Assembly: GCA_034434895.1 (NCBI GenBank)
Contig: DAOTYI010000157.1
Location: 1 to 32,647, forward strand
Length of the DNA: 32,647 nt
DNA from: DAOTXL01 sp034434895
GTDB lineage: Bacteria; Chloroflexota; Anaerolineae; JAAYZQ01
Reading direction: 5' to 3'
Shown: in pieces, positions 11,654-17,043 of the stretch
Position numbering within the stretch: position 1 is the first letter of the stretch
How the letters are laid out: every line of letters begins with the position of its first letter
Made by a program: the position numbers and the translations under genes
Notes under the pieces: model-generated
What the model was told of the DNA's origin: nothing
Databases searched by the model: none
What the model saw: the letters and a program-made list of their open reading frames with translations, nothing else

Positions 11654-11682
11654 TTGACATCGAACGAATGTTCGTGTATAAT
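11654..11682 (+). promoter_or_regulatory. Promoter of lexA
   Basis: TTGACA at 11654-11659 and TATAAT at 11677-11682 with a 17-bp spacer form a full consensus promoter. The SOS box at 11661-11674 occupies most of the spacer, so LexA binding would block RNA polymerase. Confidence 0.92.
11661..11674. promoter_or_regulatory. SOS box (LexA operator)
   Basis: CGAACGAATGTTCG fits the Gram-positive-type LexA consensus CGAACRNRYGTTYC at 13 of 14 positions and is itself an inverted repeat of CGAAC. It lies between the -35 and -10 hexamers of lexA. A weaker site, CGAACAAGTG at 11688-11697, matches the left ten positions only, and a lone GTTCG half occurs near 11724. This predicts autoregulation with possible cooperative binding. 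Confidence 0.9.
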
Positions 11683-11747
11683 ACAATCGAACAAGTGAGC
11701 GGGTGCCAGAATGATCCATAGATGTTCGCCCGTGAAGGAGGCTCAAA

Positions 11748-12392
11748 ATGGAACAAGAACTGTCTGATCGGCAACGACGGATGTTGGACTTTATCCGGGG
11801 GTTCATTGCAGAGCACCAGTTCCCGCCCACCATCCGCGAAATCGGCAAGAGGGTAGGCATCTCGTCCACGTCGGTCGTCAAGTACAACCTGGAGGTGTTG
11901 GAGCGCGCCGGGTACATCGAGCGCCGGAGCGACATCTCGCGGGGGATTCGCCTGGTTGAAGAGGCAGCGCGGCGTGTGGCCGAGGTGATCCGGGTGCCGT
12001 TGCTGGGGCGCATTGCCGCCGGTACCCCCATCCCCGTGCCCGATGCCGACTTTTCCCCATTCGGCTACGAGGCCACCATCGAGTTGACCCGTGACATCGT
12101 CAAGGACCCCCACGGTCTCTATGCCCTGGAGGTCCAGGGAGACTCGATGATTGACGCCCTCATCAACGACGGGGACATTGTGCTGATGCGCCATCAGAAA
12201 GTGGTGGAGAATGGCGAGCTGGCGGCAGTCTGGTTGCGCGACCGGGGGGAGACGACCCTCAAGCGGTTCTATCTGGAGGGCAGCCAGGTGCGGCTTCAAC
12301 CGGCCAATCCCACCATGCAACCCATGTTCTTCCCGGCCAGCAACGTTGAGGTCATGGGCAAGGTGGTGTGTGTCATCCGCCAGTTGAACTGA
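11748..12392 (+). CDS. lexA: LexA repressor
   Basis: SOS repressor that cleaves itself when stimulated by RecA filaments. The 214 residues comprise an N-terminal winged-helix DNA-binding domain (about 1-70; PPTIREIGKRVGISSTSVVKYNLEVLERAGYI) and a C-terminal S24 peptidase domain. The scissile bond is Ala91-Gly92 in GRIAAGTP. The nucleophile is Ser133 in GDSMIDALINDGD and the general base Lys172 in TTLKRFY. AAGGAGG ends 6 bases before the ATG. The gene has its own SOS-box-containing promoter, and no other clear SOS box was seen in the window, although the FtsK-like gene lies downstream on the same strand. Confidence 0.97.
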   Translation: MEQELSDRQRRMLDFIRGFIAEHQFPPTIREIGKRVGISSTSVVKYNLEVLERAGYIERRSDISRGIRLVEEAARRVAEVIRVPLLGRIAAGTPIPVPDADFSPFGYEATIELTRDIVKDPHGLYALEVQGDSMIDALINDGDIVLMRHQKVVENGELAAVWLRDRGETTLKRFYLEGSQVRLQPANPTMQPMFFPASNVEVMGKVVCVIRQLN

Positions 12393-12407
12393 ACGCCCGC
12401 TGACAAG

Positions 12408-12427
12408 GCACAGGTTTCAGCCTGTGC
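12408..12427. repeat. Short hairpin just after lexA
   Basis: GCACAGG, a 6-base loop and CCTGTGC form a perfect 7-bp stem 16 bases after the lexA stop codon. No T-run follows, so it would be a weak terminator at best. Such 'acaggtttcagcctgt' hairpins behave like dispersed intergenic palindromes. Confidence 0.5.
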
Positions 12428-12431
12428 TCCT

Positions 12432-12626
12432 GGCAGCCTGTCGAGGTGGAGGCTTTAACCGGGAACCGATGCGTTTCTGGCTAAGAGCTTGTCTGAAAAG
12501 TCTACCACAAAGGCGCACAGGACAAAGAAATGAGAGGAAATTGACAAAAATTCTTTGTGTCCTTTGTGTCCTTGGTGGTTTTCAGACCAGCTCTAAAGCC
12601 TCGACTCCAGATCCCCTCTCCGATGC
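12432..12626. repeat. Family B palindromic element interrupted by a family A element
   Basis: The left arm (12432-12484) matches the intact family B copy at 15225-15328 through ...GTTTCTGGCTAA, and the right arm resumes at 12597 with AGCCTCGACTCCAGATC. Between them lies a complete family A element (12485-12593) flanked by TAA on both sides. Compared with the intact copy, the B sequence at the junction lacks 10 bp, corresponding to one unit of an imperfect GGCTAAAACC/GGCTAAAGCC direct repeat. The far right end is diverged (CTCCGATG instead of CGCCGACAGG). This composite fills the 257-bp gap between lexA and the FtsK-like gene, which otherwise has no gene. Confidence 0.8.
12485..12593. mobile_element. 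Family A MITE-like element, copy 1
   Basis: A 109-bp element with ends GAGCTTGTCTGAAAA and TTTTCAGACCAGCTC (14 of 15 inverted matches) and flanking TAA direct repeats (12482-12484 and 12594-12596). The interior is made of short ACACAAAGG-like and complementary CCTTTGTGT-like words, so the whole can fold into a long hairpin. It has no coding capacity. The 3-bp TNA target and this type of end fit a non-autonomous relative of an IS5-superfamily element, such as the IS1031 group; that assignment is inference. Confidence 0.8.
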
Positions 12627-12649
12627 ATAAGTCCAGGAGGGAAACGGTC

Positions 12650-13771
12650 ATGCATCATCAGGTATTGCACTTTCAGGCTGACCGGATCGAGATGGTGCTG
12701 GCCAGCCACAAGGTGCCGGCGCGGGTCACCGGGGGGCAGGTGACCCCCCGATGGGTGCGCTATCAGGTCAGCACGCCGCTGGGGGTCAGGGTCAGGCAGG
12801 TGGCCGGACTGGCCGAGGAGATCGCTCTGAGCCTGGGGGCCTCCTCCTGTCGGGTGTATCGCCAGGATGGCCAGTTGCAGGTGGAGGTGCCCCGCACCGA
12901 CGGCCAGGGGGTGCGGCTCCTGGACCTGTGCCGGCAGCTTGCCCTGTGTGCCGCTGTGCCGCCGGTGACGGCTGTGCTGGGCCTGGACCAGGACGGGGTG
13001 CCGCTTCTGCTCCGGCTCCCCAGCCCCGATGTGGCGCATGTGCTCATCGCCGGGACAACCGGCTCAGGCAAGACGGCGCTGGCCCGGACCATCATCGTCT
13101 CGCTGGCGCTGCACAACAGCCAGAGGAGGGTGCAGATGGTGCTGGTGGACCCCAAGGGGCGAGGACTGATGCCGCTCGGCGGCCTGCCGCACCTGTTGGT
13201 GCCGGTGCTGACGCGGGTGGAGGAGGTGTTGCCGGTGTTGCAACGCCTGGTGGACGAGATGGAACGGCGGGATGCAGAAGGGCGCTCCGATCCCCGTCTG
13301 GTGGTGGTGCTGGATGAACTGGCAGACCTGGTGCAGGTCGGAGGGCGAGAGATGGAAGCGGCATTGATCCGGCTGATGCAACGGGGGCGGGAGGCCGGGA
13401 TCCATGTGGTCGCCTGCACCCAGAAACCGACAGCCGCCGTCATCGGCAGCCTGGTCAAGAGTAACTTTCCGGTGCGATTGGTAGGCAGTGTGGCCAGCCC
13501 AGAGGATGCAAAGGTGGCGACCGGACTGTCCGGCACCGGGGCGGAGCGCCTGCTGGGACAGGGTGACTTTGTGGTGGTGGCCAAAGGACAGGTCATGCGC
13601 ATGCAGGCGGCCTACATCGGTCCAGACGAGGTGCGCGAGTTGGTAGCACAGTTCAGACAAGGCTCCCGGCCGCTGCTGGCAGCCGACACCGGCCGGGGTC
13701 GGGGCCACAAAACGCCGTTCCTGGGACAGGTGGTGACAGGGCTGCGGGCGCGCCTGCAACCGGTCAGGTGA
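12650..13771 (+). CDS. Short FtsK/SpoIIIE-type ATPase (DNA translocase motor-like)
   Basis: A 373-residue protein that aligns in layout with the motor part of FtsK. An alpha-like subdomain (about 20-85; VTPRWVRYQVSTPLGVRV, LAEEIALSLGA) is followed by the RecA-like domain with Walker A GTTGSGKT (135-142), VLVDPKGRGL, Walker B VVVLDELADL (Asp222-Glu223) and the sensor-like GREAGIHVVACTQKP. It lacks the membrane domain of FtsK and a recognisable C-terminal gamma winged helix that reads KOPS sequences. The start is ATG at 12650 with AGGAGG at 12635-12640. Two small genes follow immediately (gap 3 bp, then a 4-bp overlap). It may move or sort DNA, or act in conjugation-like transfer. It is unlikely to be the organism's main FtsK. 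Confidence 0.88.
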   Translation: MHHQVLHFQADRIEMVLASHKVPARVTGGQVTPRWVRYQVSTPLGVRVRQVAGLAEEIALSLGASSCRVYRQDGQLQVEVPRTDGQGVRLLDLCRQLALCAAVPPVTAVLGLDQDGVPLLLRLPSPDVAHVLIAGTTGSGKTALARTIIVSLALHNSQRRVQMVLVDPKGRGLMPLGGLPHLLVPVLTRVEEVLPVLQRLVDEMERRDAEGRSDPRLVVVLDELADLVQVGGREMEAALIRLMQRGREAGIHVVACTQKPTAAVIGSLVKSNFPVRLVGSVASPEDAKVATGLSGTGAERLLGQGDFVVVAKGQVMRMQAAYIGPDEVRELVAQFRQGSRPLLAADTGRGRGHKTPFLGQVVTGLRARLQPVR

Positions 13772-13774
13772 GCG

Positions 13775-14098
13775 GTGGCCGACATGGGACTGGACCTGTG
13801 GTTTCGAGAGGATGTGGCCCGCATCCTGGCCGCGACGCATGAGGCGATGCGCACCGTGGCTGACGCAACGGCATTGCCTGGCGACGACGAATCCGCTGCC
13901 TATCGTCAGGGGTTCACCGATGCCCTGCGGGCAGTGGGCATCGCCTTTGGGGTCTGCCTGCCAGCCCTTGCAAAGCCGGGAGCGGGGGGACAGGGCAGGG
14001 GCGAGCAGGGGCGTGTGGCCCTTCCTGCCCCCCTGGCCGCTGGAGGGGGCCTGAAAAGATCCCTTTTCACTGCCGGGCATCAGGAGGATCGGGCATGA
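13775..14098 (+). CDS. Small hypothetical protein in the FtsK-like operon
   Basis: A 107-residue protein of unknown function. The first 65 residues look like a compact helical domain (LWFREDVARILAATHEAMRTVADA, then AAYRQGFTDALRAVGIAFGV), followed by a Gly/Ala/Pro-rich tail. It begins with GTG 3 bp after the FtsK-like stop (an ATG three codons in is an alternative) and ends inside the start of the next gene, so translation is coupled on both sides. I see no catalytic motif. The association suggests an accessory of the ATPase. Confidence 0.65.
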   Translation: MADMGLDLWFREDVARILAATHEAMRTVADATALPGDDESAAYRQGFTDALRAVGIAFGVCLPALAKPGAGGQGRGEQGRVALPAPLAAGGGLKRSLFTAGHQEDRA

Positions 14099-14508
14099 GT
14101 GTAAAACAGATAGGGGGAGTGCTGGGCCTGGTGTTTGCCGTGGCCCTGGCGGTGGTGGTCGGCAAACAGATGAGCACCGAGGCCATGGCCGTGGTCATCG
14201 GGGTTGTGTGCGGCGTGGCTGCCGGTATCCCCACCTCGGTGTTGTTGCTGCTGCTGTTCACCCGGCGAGACCGCCAGCGCCTCGAAGGGGCGGAGCGCCA
14301 GACACAGCCGGGGAGCTACCCCCCGGTAGTTGTGATCCAGGGTGGAGCCCCGCAACCGCTGCCGATGGTTCCGCCTGGTGGGTACTGGCCTGCCCTTCAG
14401 CCAGGGCCGCCCGTCCAACGCCGGTTCCATGTGATTGGCGGGAGCGATCTGCTCCTCTCCGATGCTCCTCTTGCAGGGTCCTCAGGGCAGCATAGCCCCA
14501 GAATTTGA
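14095..14508 (+). CDS. Small membrane protein with two N-terminal helices
   Basis: A 137-residue protein. Two hydrophobic segments (about 6-22 and 32-55; the second ends in LLLLLLF before RRDRQR) predict a hairpin membrane anchor. A Pro/Gly-rich cytoplasmic tail (about 70-137) follows. It overlaps the upstream gene by ATGA, and an AGGAGG precedes the start. It could serve as the membrane tether missing from the soluble FtsK-like ATPase two genes upstream; that is inference from gene order. I do not recognise a named family. A family A repeat follows 52 bp after the stop. Confidence 0.65.
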   Translation: MSVKQIGGVLGLVFAVALAVVVGKQMSTEAMAVVIGVVCGVAAGIPTSVLLLLLFTRRDRQRLEGAERQTQPGSYPPVVVIQGGAPQPLPMVPPGGYWPALQPGPPVQRRFHVIGGSDLLLSDAPLAGSSGQHSPRI

Positions 14509-14560
14509 GGGATGATTCAGACCTGAGTATGGCTTTCAGCCCATGCCGGACCATCTGTCA

Positions 14561-14682
14561 GAGCTTGTCTGAAAACCACCAAGACACAAAGGACACCAAG
14601 GGCACCATGTGGTTTTTTTATTCGTTTCCTTCGTGTTCTTTGTGGCCTTTGTGTCTTTGTGGTGAGCTTTTCAGACTGGCTC
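14561..14682. mobile_element. Family A MITE-like element, copy 2
   Basis: A 122-bp element with ends GAGCTTGTCTGAAAA and TTTTCAGACTGGCTC and flanking TCA direct repeats (14558-14560 and 14683-14685). The arms carry the same ACACAAAGGACACC and CCTTTGTGTCTTTGTGG words as copy 1. It lies in the 365-bp gap (14509-14873) between the small membrane protein and the methyltransferase remnant. The rest of that gap holds the promoter near 14809 and no other gene. Confidence 0.82.
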
Positions 14683-14785
14683 TCAGTCCTGGGGCCGTGT
14701 CCGGCCTGCGTTGCCGCTGGCGACGGATAGTCTCTCCTCACAGCATCTGCTCCGCTGTCTCACCTTGCCTGGTGACTCCGCCGAT

Positions 14786-14842
14786 TTGCCGGCACACAAT
14801 GGTTGTGCTATACTATTATTGCAACCAATTGCAACAACAATC
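14786..14842 (+). promoter_or_regulatory. Promoter and TTGCAAC direct repeat before the methyltransferase/cooT unit
   Basis: TTGCCG at 14786-14791 and TATACT at 14809-14814 with a 17-bp spacer suggest a promoter. Just downstream, near 14819-14838, the heptamer TTGCAAC occurs twice with a 10-bp period (TTGCAACCAA then TTGCAACAAC) in an AT-rich patch that stands out from its surroundings. A protein bound there would cover the transcript start. The regulator is unknown. Confidence 0.45.
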
Positions 14843-14873
14843 GGGAGAGAAACGTGGCAGGCAGAGAGGTCAA

Positions 14874-15227
14874 ATGGCGAGCCTGAAACCGGGAGGGGCC
14901 TTGCTCCGGTGGCAGGAGCAGGTGGTCGCCTGTCGCCAGGCACGGTTGGAAAGCGAAGACGAGGCCTGGCAGTGCGCGGCGGAATGGTACCAGGACTGGG
15001 TGCGGCATAACGATTACGTGGACCTGGTCTTACCCCGCCTGCTGGCGGTCCTGGGCCCCACGGCGCGAGTGCTGGAAGTCGGTCCCGGCAGCGGTGCATT
15101 CACCCTGCCGCTGGCCCGTGCTGTCCAAGAGGTCGTCGCCGTAGAACCCTCGGCCACGATGCGCGCCGTACTGGAGCGCAACCTGGCCCAGGCCAGCATC
15201 GGCAACGTTCGCCTGCTTCTTTTCTAG
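14874..15227 (+). pseudogene. Truncated class I SAM-dependent methyltransferase
   Basis: A 117-residue remnant holding an N-terminal helical lead-in (WYQDWVRHNDYVDLVLPRLLAVL), SAM-binding motif I VLEVGPGSGAFTLPLA and the following VVAVEPSATM strand, ending NVRLLLF. Family members are usually about twice this length. The frame stops at 15225-15227 exactly where a family B palindromic element begins (its end TAGCAGCCTGTCGG supplies the TAG), so the missing half was lost at the repeat insertion. No continuation of the gene is seen beyond the repeat. The ATG at 14874 has AGAGG upstream. It once may have been co-transcribed with cooT, which follows. Confidence 0.8.
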
Positions 15228-15328
15228 CAGCCTGTCGGAGTGGAGGCTTTAGCCGGTGAAAACAGGTTCGTTTCTGGCTAAAACCGGCTAAAGCCTTGAC
15301 TCCAGATCGCCTCGCCGACAGGCTGCCA
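15225..15328. mobile_element. Family B palindromic element, intact copy
   Basis: A 104-bp sequence with ends TAGCAGCCTGTCGG and CCGACAGGCTGCCA (13 of 14 inverted matches). The inner arms AGTGGAGGCTTTAGCCGG and CCGGCTAAAGCCTTGACT also pair, so it folds into one long hairpin with a short loop. It has no coding capacity, and no clear target duplication was seen. It terminates the methyltransferase frame and provides the 5' neighbourhood of the cooT-like gene. Confidence 0.8.
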
Positions 15329-15347
15329 GAGGGAGGTTGGTTCAATC

Positions 15348-15530
15348 ATGTGCCAGGCTACAGCTTATCTGGATGGCGAGAAGGTGATGGAGAACGTGAT
15401 CTGGGTAGAGCCCACAAAGGACGGCTTTCTGCTAAAGACCTTCTTCGAAGGGCCCCGCGAGATTCGGGGAACACTCGAGGGCATCGATCTGCTCAAGCAT
15501 CGTGTCCTGCTCACATCGAAAAAAGAATAA
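15348..15530 (+). CDS. cooT: CooT-like small nickel-binding protein
   Basis: A 60-residue protein beginning MCQATAYL, like CooT of carbon-monoxide dehydrogenase operons, where Cys2 is part of the Ni(II) site of a small SH3-like beta-barrel dimer. The remaining strands (VMENVIWVEPTKDGFLLKTFFEG, IDLLKHRVLLTSKK) fit that fold and the length is right. In known systems CooT assists nickel supply to CO dehydrogenase. No CODH or hydrogenase nickel subunit is in this window, so its client is unknown. It starts 20 bp after the family B repeat, with GGGAGG upstream, and is followed 11 bp later by a His-tailed helical protein. Confidence 0.82.
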   Translation: MCQATAYLDGEKVMENVIWVEPTKDGFLLKTFFEGPREIRGTLEGIDLLKHRVLLTSKKE

Positions 15531-15541
15531 GGAGAGGAGCT

Positions 15542-15817
15542 ATGGACGACATCGAAAAACTGCGAGCTTTGCTGCCGCACTGGGCAGAGCACAACCAGGA
15601 TCACGCCGGCGAGTTCGAGGCTTGGGCCGCCAGGGCCAGCGCTGCCGGGCATGAGACGGCAGCCCAACAGATCCGCCGGGCTGCCGAGGCAATGCAGCAG
15701 GCAAACGAGGCGCTGCAACTGGCCCTGGCAGACCTGGGCGGGCCAGTGCAGCACGATCACCATGTTGTCCTGGTGGGGCCATCGCCCTCTGGAGAGGCGG
15801 GAAGCGAGTTTCGGTGA
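15542..15817 (+). CDS. Small helical protein with His cluster, partner of CooT
   Basis: A 91-residue protein. LRALLPHWAEHNQDHAGEFEAWAARA (about 8-33) and the long EAMQQANEALQLALADL helix predict a helical hairpin. His residues occur at HW, EHNQDH and in a C-terminal HDHH cluster near residue 70, giving several possible metal ligands. Proteins of this look are commonly found beside CooT-type genes in anaerobes, to my knowledge without an assigned activity. The ATG follows GGAGAGGAGCT 11 bp after the cooT stop, implying co-expression. A role in metal handling is inference. Confidence 0.75.
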   Translation: MDDIEKLRALLPHWAEHNQDHAGEFEAWAARASAAGHETAAQQIRRAAEAMQQANEALQLALADLGGPVQHDHHVVLVGPSPSGEAGSEFR

Positions 15818-15868
15818 CCTGGTCGTCACCGGGTGGTGAGTTCAGGGCGGACACACATCTGGACCGGT

Positions 15869-15897
15869 TTGACAGATTGCACGCGCCTTGGTATAAT
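15869..15897 (+). promoter_or_regulatory. Consensus promoter of the peroxiredoxin gene
   Basis: TTGACA at 15869-15874 and TATAAT at 15892-15897 with a 17-bp spacer match the sigma70/sigmaA consensus at all twelve positions. The leader to the ATG at 15992 would be about 88 nt and contains a second TATAAT (15927-15932) without a good -35. Strong constitutive expression is expected unless a repressor acts here; no operator palindrome was seen. Confidence 0.85.
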
Positions 15898-15991
15898 TTA
15901 CCGGCGTAATGACCATGCCTGTTGGTTATAATTCAGGGATAGGCCAGGATAATCACCTGCCTGATTGCTTGAATCAAGAGGGAGGAAGCGA

Positions 15992-16708
15992 ATGGAAACT
16001 ATGAGCGAAATCCACAGCGTCGCTATGCCCCGCATTGGCGACAAGGCCCCTGCCTTCAAGGCGATGACCACGCAGGGCGAGATCAATTTCCCAGAGCAAT
16101 ATGCCGGGAGCTGGGTCATTCTGTTCAGCCATCCCGCCGATTTCACCCCCGTCTGCACTTCGGAATTCATAACCTTCGCCTCCATGGAAGAGCAGTTTGC
16201 GAAAGCCAATTGCCATCTGGTTGGACTTTCGGTGGATGGACTCTACAGCCACATCGCCTGGCTGCGCACAATCAAGGAAAAGATCGAGTACCGCGGCATG
16301 AAAAATGTCGAGGTCAGGTTCCCCCTGATCGAAGACATCACCATGGAAGTCGCCAGGAAGTACGGCATGATCCAGCCGGGCGAAAGCTCCACCAAAGCGG
16401 TACGAGCCGTGTTTTTCATTGACCCAAAGGGCATCATCCGGGCGATCATCTACTACCCCCTGAGCCTGGGCCGCAATTTTGACGAGCTATACCGCGTGCT
16501 CCTGGCCCTGCAGACGGCCGATGCCTTTTCGGTCGCAACGCCAGCCGATTGGCGGCCTGGCGACGACGTTATTGTGCCCCCAGCCGGTTCCTGCGGGGTG
16601 GCGCAGGCTCGAATGGAAGGCAAGGAAGATATGACTTGCCAGGACTGGTTCTTCTGCATGAAGAAACTCGACAAGGAAACGGTGCTGGATACAATCCTGA
16701 AAAAGTAA
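15992..16708 (+). CDS. Peroxiredoxin, Prx6 (archaeal-type) subfamily
   Basis: Thiol peroxidase of 238 residues that reduces hydrogen or organic peroxides. The peroxidatic Cys55 is in HPADFTPVCTSEF. The long C-terminal arm typical of Prx6-type proteins carries Cys201, Cys216 and Cys222 (SCGV, MTCQDWFFC). This is the arrangement of archaeal homologues such as that of Aeropyrum, where C-terminal cysteines take part in the disulfide relay. VRAVFFIDPKGIIRAI and YPLSLGRN are family blocks. The ATG at 15992 follows GGGAGGAAGCG. It stands alone behind a consensus promoter and precedes the Hdr-Fdh cluster. An oxygen-defence role near an oxygen-sensitive complex is plausible but unproven. Confidence 0.95.
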   Translation: METMSEIHSVAMPRIGDKAPAFKAMTTQGEINFPEQYAGSWVILFSHPADFTPVCTSEFITFASMEEQFAKANCHLVGLSVDGLYSHIAWLRTIKEKIEYRGMKNVEVRFPLIEDITMEVARKYGMIQPGESSTKAVRAVFFIDPKGIIRAIIYYPLSLGRNFDELYRVLLALQTADAFSVATPADWRPGDDVIVPPAGSCGVAQARMEGKEDMTCQDWFFCMKKLDKETVLDTILKK

Positions 16709-17043
16709 ATGCCTGACGACGGCTGCTGCCGCCTGTCATGGCTTTGCAACAGGCCTTCAACCACCTGCCGGCCCAGGAGGATTTGAGTGTCAATGGTGAC
16801 CATGTGGGTCCCTTGCGACCGTAGAACCTGAAGTCGAAACCGGAGCGCCGGTCGGCGCCTGCCGGTTTGCCTGCCGGTTCGTCTGCACCTCCTGGAGGAT
16901 GGCATAGGGGTCATGTCCTGACCGGATGTGATATCCGCTCCCAGGCCGCCGCCAGTCTGTGCTGGCGGCGGCTTTTGTTGTGAGCACGCCGTGCCCCGAA
17001 GCGCCGGGGCTGAGGGTGCGTGGAAATATCCAAGGAGGTTATT
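16709..17043 (+). other. 335-bp leader or intergenic region before the Hdr-Fdh cluster
   Basis: No convincing gene lies here (a 28-codon frame at 16738 lacks a ribosome site). It holds a tandem 12-bp repeat (GCCTGCCGGTTT at 16857-16868, then the same with a final C at 16869-16880), two small hairpins at 16909-16923 and 16923-16937, and a strong terminator hairpin at 16945-16980. A good Shine-Dalgarno (AAGGAGG, 17032-17038) precedes the hdr start. I found no clear promoter after the terminator. Transcription of the cluster may therefore start upstream and pass the terminator under control, or start at a non-consensus promoter. Confidence 0.5.
16945..16980 (+). terminator. Rho-independent terminator
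   Basis: GCCGCCGCCAG (16945-16955), a 6-base loop and its exact complement (16962-16972) form an 11-bp GC stem followed by TTTTGTTG. It is 237 nt past the peroxiredoxin stop and 64 nt before the hdr start codon, so it is either a distant terminator for the former or an attenuator in the leader of the latter. Confidence 0.85.

Noticed and set aside
11466..12320. Long open frame on the minus strand opposite lexA
   Set aside because: It is antisense to a well-supported lexA with all catalytic residues and a promoter; the translation has no recognisable domain and GC-rich DNA commonly leaves such shadow frames open.
12404..12650. SOS box upstream of the FtsK-like gene
   Set aside because: No CGAAC-N4-GTTCG-like site was found between lexA and this gene; only repeat elements occupy the gap.
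14505..14873. N-terminal extension of the methyltransferase remnant from 14505
   Set aside because: This part is the translation of the family A repeat (NHQDTKDTKG-type sequence) and lies upstream of the promoter at 14809.
12432..15328. CRISPR array
   Set aside because: Repeats are few, palindromic, about 100 bp long, irregularly spaced and without spacers; they are MITE-like.
16738..16824. 28-codon frame before the terminator upstream of the Hdr cluster (possible leader peptide)
   Set aside because: No ribosome-binding site and no run of regulatory codons; kept only as part of the leader description.
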